Shown here piece by piece: positions 19,418 through 26,500 of a stretch of DNA of 55,628 bases. The translations under genes and the position numbers were made by a program. Position 1 is the stretch's first letter. Every line of letters starts with the position of its first letter. The notes under the pieces were generated by a model. It saw only the letters and a list, made by a program, of their open reading frames with translations. It searched no databases and was not told where the DNA came from. The stretch is from contig CALIAF010000034.1 in assembly GCA_938041335.1 (NCBI GenBank), positions 1 through 55,628 on the forward strand, given 5' to 3'. Source of the DNA: an uncultured Ulvibacter sp. (lineage in GTDB: Bacteria > Bacteroidota > Bacteroidia > Flavobacteriales > Flavobacteriaceae).

Positions 19418-20806
19418 ATGAAACAGACATTTAAATTTTTAGCAATTGCAATAATAGCAGGAGTAGTATCAATAGGAGGTTATAAAATGTTTGAAGAAAA
19501 ACCTACTGAGTTTACAGCGGAAACTCTTGAAGAAAACCCAACATTCATTCCTGCTTCTTTCCCAAATTTTAGCACCATCAATACCGGGATCGACTTTACA
19601 GAAGCAGCAGAAAAAACGGTACATGCCGTAGTTCACGTAAAAAATAAAACTATAAGTTCTAAGCCCTCCAATATATTTGATTATATGAATGGAGGCGAAC
19701 CTCGTTTTATGCTTGGCACTGGTAGTGGTGTGATTATTTCGCCTGACGGCTATATTGTCACTAATAACCACGTGATTGAAAACGCAAATGAATTAACAGT
19801 TACACTTAACAATAACAAAACCTACGAAGCAGAACTGATAGGAACAGACCCAAAAACGGATATCGCTTTAATACGTATAAAAGCCAGCGACATAGAATTT
19901 CCTTATGTTCCTTTTGCAGATTCAAATGCTGTTAAAATTGGCGAATGGGTACTTGCCGTGGGTAATCCTTTTAATTTAACCTCAACGGTTACAGCGGGAA
20001 TAGTAAGTGCCAAAGCACGTGACCTAGCTGGCGATCGCGATACACAATCATTTATACAAACAGATGCCGCAGTAAATCGCGGGAATAGCGGTGGTGCTTT
20101 AGTAAATACTAATGGAGAACTAATAGGAATCAATACTGCTATCACTAGCGAGACAGGTTCTTATGTGGGCTACTCCTTTGCAGTACCTTCTAATAATGCT
20201 CGCAAAGTGATTGAAGACATTATGGAGTTTGGTGATGTACAACAAGGCATATTAGGAATCTCTGCTTTAAATAATGCAGATGCCATTGCGAGAGGCGCTA
20301 ATATTGCCCAAGGAGTTCACGTAGCGAACGTAGAAAAAGGGAGTGGCGCAGATAAGGGCGGCATTAAATCTGGAGACATTATCCAGAATATAGATGGTAT
20401 TAAAATAGGTAAGTTTTCAGATCTTGTAGGATATTTAGGTTCTAAAAGGCCTAATGATGTGGTAGACGTTCAGATTCTGCGTGATGGTAATCAAAAAAAC
20501 ATTCCTGTAACATTAATAAAATTAGAGACCTTAGAAATTCCAGATATTGGTATTGAGGTTAAAAATGTGTCTAAGTCTATCTTAGAACAGAGAGGGATTG
20601 AGTATGGAGTAGAAATAAGTAGAGCCATGACCGAAGCTACAAAACGATACAAAATAGAAGGGGATATCATTATTTCGATAGATGACATTCCTATTAAAAA
20701 TATTGATGATGCGAAGCGCGTCATGAGCACAAGACGGTATGAAGACAATCTTAAAATCACCTTTTTTAATAAAAAAGGCGAAACACATTCTTATATTTTC
20801 AGGTAA
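19418..20806 (+). CDS. HtrA/DegQ family periplasmic serine protease
   Basis: 462 residues. An uncleaved or signal-type N-terminal helix (5-22) targets it to the periplasm. The trypsin-like domain has the triad His118 (VTNNHVIENA), Asp148 (PKTDIALIRI) and Ser224 (NRGNSGGAL). Two PDZ-like segments follow: NVEKGSGADKGGIKSGDIIQ is a clear PDZ core, and the second (IEGDIIISIDDIPIKNIDDA) is shorter. It degrades or refolds misfolded envelope proteins. A strong terminator follows. Confidence 0.95.
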   Translation: MKQTFKFLAIAIIAGVVSIGGYKMFEEKPTEFTAETLEENPTFIPASFPNFSTINTGIDFTEAAEKTVHAVVHVKNKTISSKPSNIFDYMNGGEPRFMLGTGSGVIISPDGYIVTNNHVIENANELTVTLNNNKTYEAELIGTDPKTDIALIRIKASDIEFPYVPFADSNAVKIGEWVLAVGNPFNLTSTVTAGIVSAKARDLAGDRDTQSFIQTDAAVNRGNSGGALVNTNGELIGINTAITSETGSYVGYSFAVPSNNARKVIEDIMEFGDVQQGILGISALNNADAIARGANIAQGVHVANVEKGSGADKGGIKSGDIIQNIDGIKIGKFSDLVGYLGSKRPNDVVDVQILRDGNQKNIPVTLIKLETLEIPDIGIEVKNVSKSILEQRGIEYGVEISRAMTEATKRYKIEGDIIISIDDIPIKNIDDAKRVMSTRRYEDNLKITFFNKKGETHSYIFR

Positions 20807-20840
20807 GAAGGACGCGAAATAATTTTTATCCTGAAAATAC

Positions 20841-20880
20841 ACAAACCCCTACTTTGGAAGAAGATAGGGGTTTGTTTTTT
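20841..20880 (+). terminator. Intrinsic terminator of the HtrA gene
   Basis: An 11-bp perfect stem ACAAACCCCTA / TAGGGGTTTGT (20841-20851 and 20865-20875) is followed by T-rich sequence. Confidence 0.85.
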
Positions 20881-20924
20881 ATTAATGGAAACTAAATATA
20901 TAGTTTCTCGAAAATTTCATTTCG

Positions 20925-20940
20925 TCCCGAAGCTTCGGGA
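20925..20940. repeat. Perfect 16-nt palindrome in the htrA-gap intergenic region
   Basis: TCCCGAAGCTTCGGGA is its own reverse complement and GC-rich against AT-rich surroundings. The 355-base gap 20807-21161 otherwise holds the htrA terminator and the gap promoter element; no further gene is seen. It resembles short interspersed palindromes found in other Bacteroidota genomes (recalled, not checked). Confidence 0.7.
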
Positions 20941-21098
20941 GATTCAGTATCGCAGACCCCCCAGCGATTATTAAAATAAACAATACAACCTCATCCTAAC
21001 GTACTAATTATAAATCCCTTGTTCTAACCTTTTTCAGTTCGATTTTTCACATCCAGAATATTTCAGAAAAAACCACAACACAAACCAATACAAATGAG

Positions 21099-21106
21099 TA
21101 TTTTTG
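21099..21106 (+). promoter_or_regulatory. TAnnTTTG -7 element of the GAPDH gene
   Basis: TATTTTTG (then CGC) matches the Bacteroidota -7 consensus, 55 bases before the ATG at 21162. No clear -33 element. Confidence 0.55.
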
Positions 21107-21161
21107 CGCAAAATTTAAACCCTAACCTTCTGTACTACAGAAATATTAAAAAAACACAACT

Positions 21162-22610
21162 ATGAGTTTTGATGACGTTTATGAAAAAGAACTGTCTTTT
21201 CAAACAGATCGCCGCAAGGCAACTGTAGCATTTATTAATATTATTAGTGATTTATGGTATGATAAGTCCATTGAGTTAGTCCTCTTTAGAAACCAACTCA
21301 TTGACCGTAATGTAAGTGAGATTCTCAATCTTCACGAATATGCTGGTGAGTTTGTACAGAAGCCCATTTCTATTTTTGACTCAGTAGAAATTGCGCAGGC
21401 GATAAAAATGCTTGACCTCCCTCCTTCTAAACTTGATATTGGTAAACTTACGTATGAGTATCATATAGAAGACAAACAATATCCAGACGCAGCGGCTTTT
21501 GTTTCGTCAAAATTGGCAGGTGCCAAAGACATGGAAAACATCACTCCTAAAGATGTCGTCTTATATGGTTTTGGAAGAATAGGAAGATTATTAGCTAGAG
21601 AACTTATGACACGCGCTGGGCAAGGCAGCCAAATGCGTTTAAGAGCCATCGTTACTAGAGGAAAAATAGACAAAACAGTATTAGAAAAAAGAGCTTCTTT
21701 ATTACAGTATGATTCTGTGCACGGTGATTTTGCAGGTACCGTTCGTATAAACGAAGAAAAGAGCGCTTTAATTATTAATGGAACTACCGTTCACGTTATC
21801 TCTGCAAATGGTCCAGAAGATATAGACTATACAGACTACGGGATTAACGATGCTTTAATTATTGACAACACAGGAGCTTTTAGAGATAAAGAAGCACTAG
21901 AGAGACACCTTATACCTAATGGTGCTAGTAAAGTGTTATTAACGGCACCAGGAAAAGGAATCCCTAACATTGTTCACGGTGTAAACCACCTAGAGAACAA
22001 TCCAGATGAGATAGATATCTTTTCTGCGGCGTCTTGTACTACAAACGCTATTACTCCAGTTTTAAAGGCAATGGAAGATAGTTTTGGAGTAATACAAGGA
22101 CACCTTGAGACGATCCACGCCTATACAAATGACCAGAACTTGGTAGATAATATGCACAGTAAATACCGTCGTGGTAGAGCTGCTGCGTTAAACATGGTGA
22201 TTACAGAAACAGGCGCTGGTAAAGCGGTTTCTAAAGCCCTTCCAAGTTTTGAAGGTAAGCTTACATCAAACGCTATTCGTGTACCGGTTCCTAATGGATC
22301 GCTAGCTATTTTAAAATTAGAGCTCGAGAATACTACCTCTGTAGATGGTTTAAATGCAATGCTTAAAAAGTACGCATTAGAAGGGAACCTCGTAGAGCAA
22401 ATTCAATATTCTTTAAATAACGAGTTAGTTTCTAGTGATATCGTTGGTTCTTCTGCTCCGTCTATTTTTGACAGCAAAGCAACCATCGTAGCTAAAGACG
22501 GTAAAAACTGCGTTTTATATGTATGGTATGATAATGAGTACGGGTATAGCCATCAGGTAATTCGTCTTGCTAAATACATTAGTAAAGTAAGAAGATTTAC
22601 CTATTACTAG
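21162..22610 (+). CDS. gap: Glyceraldehyde-3-phosphate dehydrogenase, long form
   Basis: 482 residues, about 130-150 more than classical GAPDH (~335). The extra part is N-terminal (MSFDDVYEKELSFQTDRRKA). The Rossmann motif VVLYGFGRIGRLLAREL starts near residue 130, the catalytic cysteine lies in SAASCTTNAITP, and the phosphate-binding HAYTNDQNLVDN follows. The segment after the Rossmann loop (RAIVTRGKIDK) lacks the acidic residue that selects NAD in GapA, which hints at NADP or dual use. This is inference. The long form is known from Bacteroidota and some proteobacteria. It has its own promoter and terminator. Confidence 0.93.
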   Translation: MSFDDVYEKELSFQTDRRKATVAFINIISDLWYDKSIELVLFRNQLIDRNVSEILNLHEYAGEFVQKPISIFDSVEIAQAIKMLDLPPSKLDIGKLTYEYHIEDKQYPDAAAFVSSKLAGAKDMENITPKDVVLYGFGRIGRLLARELMTRAGQGSQMRLRAIVTRGKIDKTVLEKRASLLQYDSVHGDFAGTVRINEEKSALIINGTTVHVISANGPEDIDYTDYGINDALIIDNTGAFRDKEALERHLIPNGASKVLLTAPGKGIPNIVHGVNHLENNPDEIDIFSAASCTTNAITPVLKAMEDSFGVIQGHLETIHAYTNDQNLVDNMHSKYRRGRAAALNMVITETGAGKAVSKALPSFEGKLTSNAIRVPVPNGSLAILKLELENTTSVDGLNAMLKKYALEGNLVEQIQYSLNNELVSSDIVGSSAPSIFDSKATIVAKDGKNCVLYVWYDNEYGYSHQVIRLAKYISKVRRFTYY

Positions 22611-22647
22611 TGGTAATTGCCTTGCGGCGAAAATGCTAAATAGTTTA

Positions 22648-22686
22648 AACTCGCTCTAACCATTAAGGTCAGGGCGAGTTTTTTTT
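22648..22686 (+). terminator. Intrinsic terminator of the GAPDH gene
   Basis: Stem AACTCGCTCT / AGGGCGAGTT extended inward by ACC / GGT around an ATTAA loop, followed by eight T. Confidence 0.85.
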
Positions 22687-22728
22687 GTTTTAAAATTGTA
22701 ATTTAGAGACTCCAAATTATGCAAACCC

Positions 22729-23175
22729 ATGAAAGTAATAACTGCCACCATAGCACATCTAGATCAATTAGCTCCTCTTTTTGATGAGTATAGGCAGTTT
22801 TATAAAAAACAATCTGATCTAGTGGGGGCGCGTTCTTTTTTAGAAGCTAGATTTTTAAAAGAAGAATCTACAATTTTCTTAGTACTCGATGATAACAATG
22901 AAGCATTAGGATTTACACAATTGTATCCTAATTTTTCTTCGGTATCTATGAAGCGAGATTATATTTTAAACGATCTTTTTGTCACTGCAGCAGCCAGAGG
23001 AAAAGGTGTTGGGAAGGCCCTATTATTAAGGGCTCAAGAGTTTTCGAGCAAAGAAAACGCTAAAGGAATTATGTTGGAGACAGCCTTTGACAATCCCGCA
23101 CAACATCTCTATGAAAAACTAGGCTGGAAAAAAGATGTAGAAGTGTTTTACTATGCTTGGGAAGTTGAAAAATAG
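22729..23175 (+). CDS. GNAT family N-acetyltransferase
   Basis: 148 residues. ITATIAHLDQLAPLFDEYRQFY opens the fold; motif A is FVTAAARGKGVGKALLLRA and the C-terminal part reads AQHLYEKLGWKKDVEVFYYAW. It is monocistronic by position, after the gap terminator. Substrate not predictable. Confidence 0.86.
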   Translation: MKVITATIAHLDQLAPLFDEYRQFYKKQSDLVGARSFLEARFLKEESTIFLVLDDNNEALGFTQLYPNFSSVSMKRDYILNDLFVTAAARGKGVGKALLLRAQEFSSKENAKGIMLETAFDNPAQHLYEKLGWKKDVEVFYYAWEVEK

Positions 23176-23297
23176 TTAAACGCAAATGGGTTAAGAGTTA
23201 ATCGGGGATTGTTATTTTTTTAATATAATCTATCATCATTAATCAAAACAACATCACTAGCCCGAATCTAAATTCTGAGCGTCGAGTTTGTAAAGAA

Positions 23298-23438
23298 TTA
23301 AAACTGCTTCCCCGCCTTTTTATTTCTGCTGCTTCTAAAATTCCTGCTATTTTTAGTAAGGTAACTCACGAGAGTCATCGCTACACTCACTAAAATAATA
23401 AGAATAATTATTTGATATGCTTCATCAGGTACATCCAT
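23298..23438 (-). CDS. Small single-span membrane protein, 46 residues
   Basis: An ATG at 23438 opens a 46-codon frame ending TAA at 23298. It has an acidic N-terminus (MDVPDEAYQ), one strong hydrophobic stretch (IIILIILVSVAMTLVSYL) and a basic tail (SRNFRSSRNKKAGKQF). This charge pattern predicts an N-out, C-in single-span protein. The sequence just upstream contains TATATTTAG, close to the -7 consensus. It is not homologous to anything I recognise and it lies in a 506-base stretch between an acetyltransferase and trmD. Coding status rests on composition only. Confidence 0.5.
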   Translation of the reverse strand: MDVPDEAYQIIILIILVSVAMTLVSYLTKNSRNFRSSRNKKAGKQF

Positions 23439-23530
23439 ACTCTAAATATACAAAAAATGTTTCAATTTGATAATAGTCTCTGTGAATCTCAAAGAACTGG
23501 GAGTTGGGAGTTGGATTTAAAAAATTACTA

Positions 23531-23611
23531 TCACCCTGAGCTTATCGAAGGGCAACCTTAGTCAAAAACATAAAACAGTTATTTTGTTGTGCTTCGACAA
23601 GCTCAGCATGA
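23531..23611. repeat. Interrupted inverted repeat upstream of trmD
   Basis: Left arm TCACCCTGAGCTTATCGAAG (23531-23550) and right arm CTTCGACAAGCTCAGCATGA (23592-23611) pair over 20 positions with 3 mismatches and a 41-nt spacer. The words CTGAGCTT-TCGAAG are GC-rich relative to the surroundings. It looks like a mobile or duplicated intergenic element rather than a terminator, as there is no T-run. The remainder of this gap (23176-23681) has the small membrane ORF and the trmD promoter. Confidence 0.75.
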
Positions 23612-23653
23612 CAATTAATAATATACAGAGATAAACCGTCCAGTGATTTCTTG

Positions 23654-23661
23654 TACTTTTG
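23654..23661 (+). promoter_or_regulatory. TAnnTTTG -7 element of trmD
   Basis: TACTTTTG (then C) fits the Bacteroidota -7 consensus and is 20 bases before the chosen trmD start at 23682, which supports that start over the upstream in-frame ATG at 23643. Confidence 0.6.
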
Positions 23662-23681
23662 CATATTCAAGCTTAAGCAAT

Positions 23682-24359
23682 ATGCGCATAGACATCATCA
23701 CCGTATTACCAGAATTATTAAGAAGCCCTTTTGAAGCGAGTATCTTAAAACGAGCTATCGAGAAAGGACTGGTAGAAGTGCATATGCATAACCTGCGTGA
23801 CTTCTCTACTAATAATTACAACCAGATAGACGACTACCAGTTTGGTGGTGGTGCTGGGATGGTCATGATGATAGAACCAATTGACAAATGCATTTCTAAG
23901 CTTAAAGCAGAACGTGATTATGATGAGGTCATTTATATGACACCAGATGGCGAGACTTTAAATCAAGGGATTGCAAACCAACTTTCTTGTCAAGAAAATA
24001 TCATTCTATTGTGTGGGCATTATAAAGGGGTAGACCAAAGAGTGCGTGACCAATTTATCACAAGAGAAATCTCTGTGGGAGACTTTGTACTGAGTGGTGG
24101 TGAACTTGCAGCGGCCATCGTCTGCGATGCTGTAATACGATTGCTGCCAGGTGTACTTGGCAATGAGACCAGTGCGCTTACAGATAGTTTTCAGGACGAT
24201 TTATTGGCCCCGCCAATCTATACGCGACCATCAGAATATAAAGGCTGGAAAGTGCCAGATATTTTGTTAAGTGGTCACAATGAGAACATCGATAAATGGC
24301 GTGAAGAACAGGCCTATAAACGCACAGAAGAATTAAGACCAGACTTGTTAGAAGACTGA
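23682..24359 (+). CDS. trmD: tRNA (guanine(37)-N1)-methyltransferase
   Basis: 225 residues from ATG 23682 ([20 protein letters not shown]). The earlier ATG at 23643 precedes the -7 element and adds 13 residues outside the family. The knotted SPOUT fold motifs are present: [31 protein letters not shown] and [18 protein letters not shown]. TrmD methylates G37 of tRNAs to prevent frameshifting. The usual rimM-rplS neighbours are absent here. Confidence 0.96.
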   Translation: MRIDIITVLPELLRSPFEASILKRAIEKGLVEVHMHNLRDFSTNNYNQIDDYQFGGGAGMVMMIEPIDKCISKLKAERDYDEVIYMTPDGETLNQGIANQLSCQENIILLCGHYKGVDQRVRDQFITREISVGDFVLSGGELAAAIVCDAVIRLLPGVLGNETSALTDSFQDDLLAPPIYTRPSEYKGWKVPDILLSGHNENIDKWREEQAYKRTEELRPDLLED

Positions 24360-24388
24360 AAATTGACCTAGGACCCCTATCGCTAAAT

Positions 24389-24797
24389 GACGTAAGACCG
24401 CTTCGCTGTAGGACGTAAGATCGCTACGCTGAAAGACTAAAATTTTGGGTGAGCGGTGAGTAAAAATTAAAAAAGATATAATTAACCAATGTATTACCAC
24501 GTTATTAGATAAACAAGCCGTGCAGCATAGGAATCGTCCGCCCAAAGTCCTTTTTATAAATCAATCAAAAAAAATATGAGCAAAATCATAAAACACTCGC
24601 GCATCAAGTCTTACAGCGAAGCGATCTTAAGTCCCTTTAGTCTTAAGTCCTTCTTATAACTCGATCAAAAAAATATGCGCAAAATCATAAAACACTCACG
24701 CATCAAGTCTTACAGCGAAGCGGTCGTACGTCTCCTTTGTCCTAAGTCCCTTTCGTCCCTCTTGTCGTACGTCCTTCAGCGAAGCGATCTTACGTCC
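24389..24797. repeat. Array of related short repeats (inverted and tandem) between trmD and the pseudouridine synthase gene
   Basis: This 462-base gap has no gene. It contains a ~99-bp tandem repeat (24545-24644 and 24645-24743, with a partial third unit from 24744). Units share the long words GCAAAATCATAAAACACTC and CATCAAGTCTTACAGCGAAG. Two segments on the left are inverted copies of parts on the right: 24389-24410 versus 24711-24732 (21 of 22) and 24411-24437 versus 24771-24797 (25 of 27). The AGCGAAGCG-type core occurs five times, twice inverted. Words such as TTACGTCC and TAAGTCC recur throughout. Confidence 0.85.
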
Positions 24798-24821
24798 CTT
24801 TCGTCCTAAGTCCTTTGCAGC

Positions 24822-25706
24822 ATGCTATTAATAGAAACTTATATCGTCCCAAAAGACAGCCCAAGAGTTCGGCTTTCAGATATTTCTGCAGGGACATTTA
24901 AGACCATTAGTTCTAGAAAAGCCTTTAAAAAAGTCATTAAAGCTGGTCTTGTAACTCTCAATGATAACAAGGCTTATACCGCAGATTTTGTAGCTGTAGG
25001 CGATACCATTTCAATTTACAAGGACGAATCACGCTCAAAAAAACCCTCTATACACATCCCAATAGACATCTTATTTGAAGACAATTACCTCGCCATCATC
25101 AACAAACCAGCAGGCATTGAGGTAAGCGGAAATAAAAAATATACGATTGAAAATGCATTGCCTAACCTACTTAAAAAAAGCACACAAAAAGACGCCTTAG
25201 ACAGACCACTCCCCGCCCATCGCTTAGATTATCCAACAAGTGGTTGTCTTTTAATAGGTAAAACTTCGGAAACTTTACAGGCATTGCATCTTCTTTTTGA
25301 AACCAGAAAAATCGCTAAAACATATCTAGCGGTTACGGTTGGGGAGCACACCTTGCCTGCCGGCAGGCAGGTTTCCGAAGGAATAATAACAGTACCCATT
25401 GATGGCAAAGAATCATGGTCCAGTTTTAAAATCTTGCAAACGATAGCTTCAAAAAAATATGGTGCTTTAAATCTTGTAGAACTAACACCGCATACGGGTC
25501 GAAGACATCAATTAAGAAAACATTTGCTCCACTTAGGAAATCCTATTTTTGGAGATACGTTGTACTCAAAAGACATAAAAAATGGCAAAGGAAACGGAAT
25601 TTACCTGCAAGCAATCTCATTAAAATTTGAACATCCATATACCAATGCTCCGGTAATGATTAGCTGCCCAACTACTAAAAAAATGAAAGAAATTTTCTTT
25701 AAATGA
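24822..25706 (+). CDS. RluA family 23S rRNA/tRNA pseudouridine synthase
   Basis: 294 residues. The N-terminal S4-like region (SRKAFKKVIKAGLVTLNDNK) precedes the RluA catalytic domain with the conserved HRLDYPTSGCLLIGKT (catalytic Asp) and GRRHQLRKHLLHLGNPIFGD. It converts uridine to pseudouridine in rRNA or tRNA. Near residues 177-185 the peptide HTLPAGRQVSEG is encoded by a 16-nt palindrome that family members are expected to lack (from recall), so it looks like an in-frame insertion in a surface loop. The other motifs are intact, so the enzyme is probably still active. Which RNA is modified cannot be said. Confidence 0.9.
   Translation: MLLIETYIVPKDSPRVRLSDISAGTFKTISSRKAFKKVIKAGLVTLNDNKAYTADFVAVGDTISIYKDESRSKKPSIHIPIDILFEDNYLAIINKPAGIEVSGNKKYTIENALPNLLKKSTQKDALDRPLPAHRLDYPTSGCLLIGKTSETLQALHLLFETRKIAKTYLAVTVGEHTLPAGRQVSEGIITVPIDGKESWSSFKILQTIASKKYGALNLVELTPHTGRRHQLRKHLLHLGNPIFGDTLYSKDIKNGKGNGIYLQAISLKFEHPYTNAPVMISCPTTKKMKEIFFK
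25354..25369. repeat. Perfect 16-nt palindrome inside the pseudouridine synthase gene
   Basis: TGCCTGCCGGCAGGCA is its own reverse complement, strongly GC-rich within an AT-rich gene, and encodes LPAGRQ in frame. Nothing about it disrupts the reading frame. Confidence 0.85.
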
Positions 25707-25759
25707 AATGGATATACTCACACGGTTCTATAGCATGCATTAGGCAGTTTAACCTGCAC

Positions 25760-26395
25760 TCACAGCTCATTATCAAAAGATTTCTTAATCAATTCTCCCT
25801 TACTATTAATGGCTAATATTTTATAAATATTCTTAATATGGCTTCTAACCGTATCAAGAGAAACAAATAAATCATCTGCAATCATCTTATAGCTTTTTCC
25901 AGAAAGAATACCATTTACCACCTCCATTTGCCGATCTGTTAAAAGACGTTCGCTTGGTTTTTGAGGCATATAGTGGCTGGCTAAATTTCTAGCAATAGCA
26001 GGAGACATATAAGAACCTCCTTCACTCACAATTTGCACTGCTTCTCCTATTTTTTTAAGAGAGACGCGCTTAGAAGTGTAAGAACAGGCTCCTTGAGTTA
26101 AGGCTTTTAATATTACGGCCGTTTCTTCAATGGTAGTTAACATAATAACATCTAGCTTTGGGCACACTTTTTTAATATGAGGTATACCCTCAATACCTGA
26201 CATTCCAGGTAAATTAATATCTAGTAACAGGATAGAAGGCTGTGTATCCATTGTAACAATCGTTTCTAAAAATTCTTCTACAGAAAAAACAGCAGCAACA
26301 ACAGTGACACCTTCTTGTGTAGCAAAAAATTCACACAAGCTATTACGTATGGTTAGGTCGTCTTCAATGACCGCAAGATGGATAGCATTCTTCAT
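25760..26395 (-). CDS. NarL/LuxR-type response regulator
   Basis: 211 residues. The receiver domain (about 1-125) has EDD at 11-13, the phosphoacceptor Asp59 in ILLLDINLPGMSGIEG and a Lys in YTSKRVSLKKIGEA. The LuxR helix-turn-helix at the C-terminus (LTDRQMEVVNGILSGKSY, then VSLDTVRSHIKNIYKIL) binds DNA. The gene follows the sensor kinase at 26501 on the same strand with 105 bases between, so they form a two-component pair; the output genes are unknown. Confidence 0.94.
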   Translation of the reverse strand: MKNAIHLAVIEDDLTIRNSLCEFFATQEGVTVVAAVFSVEEFLETIVTMDTQPSILLLDINLPGMSGIEGIPHIKKVCPKLDVIMLTTIEETAVILKALTQGACSYTSKRVSLKKIGEAVQIVSEGGSYMSPAIARNLASHYMPQKPSERLLTDRQMEVVNGILSGKSYKMIADDLFVSLDTVRSHIKNIYKILAINSKGELIKKSFDNEL

Positions 26396-26500
26396 AAGGG
26401 TAAATAAGAGTATAAATTTACAACGATATCAATTGACTTACAATCACATCTTCGTGTGGTTTTTTTGAATACCATAGTCATTGTAAAAACTAATTTGGGA

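Noticed and set aside
24545-24797. CRISPR array
   Set aside because: Repeats are not of constant 23-45 bp size with unique spacers, and no cas genes are nearby.
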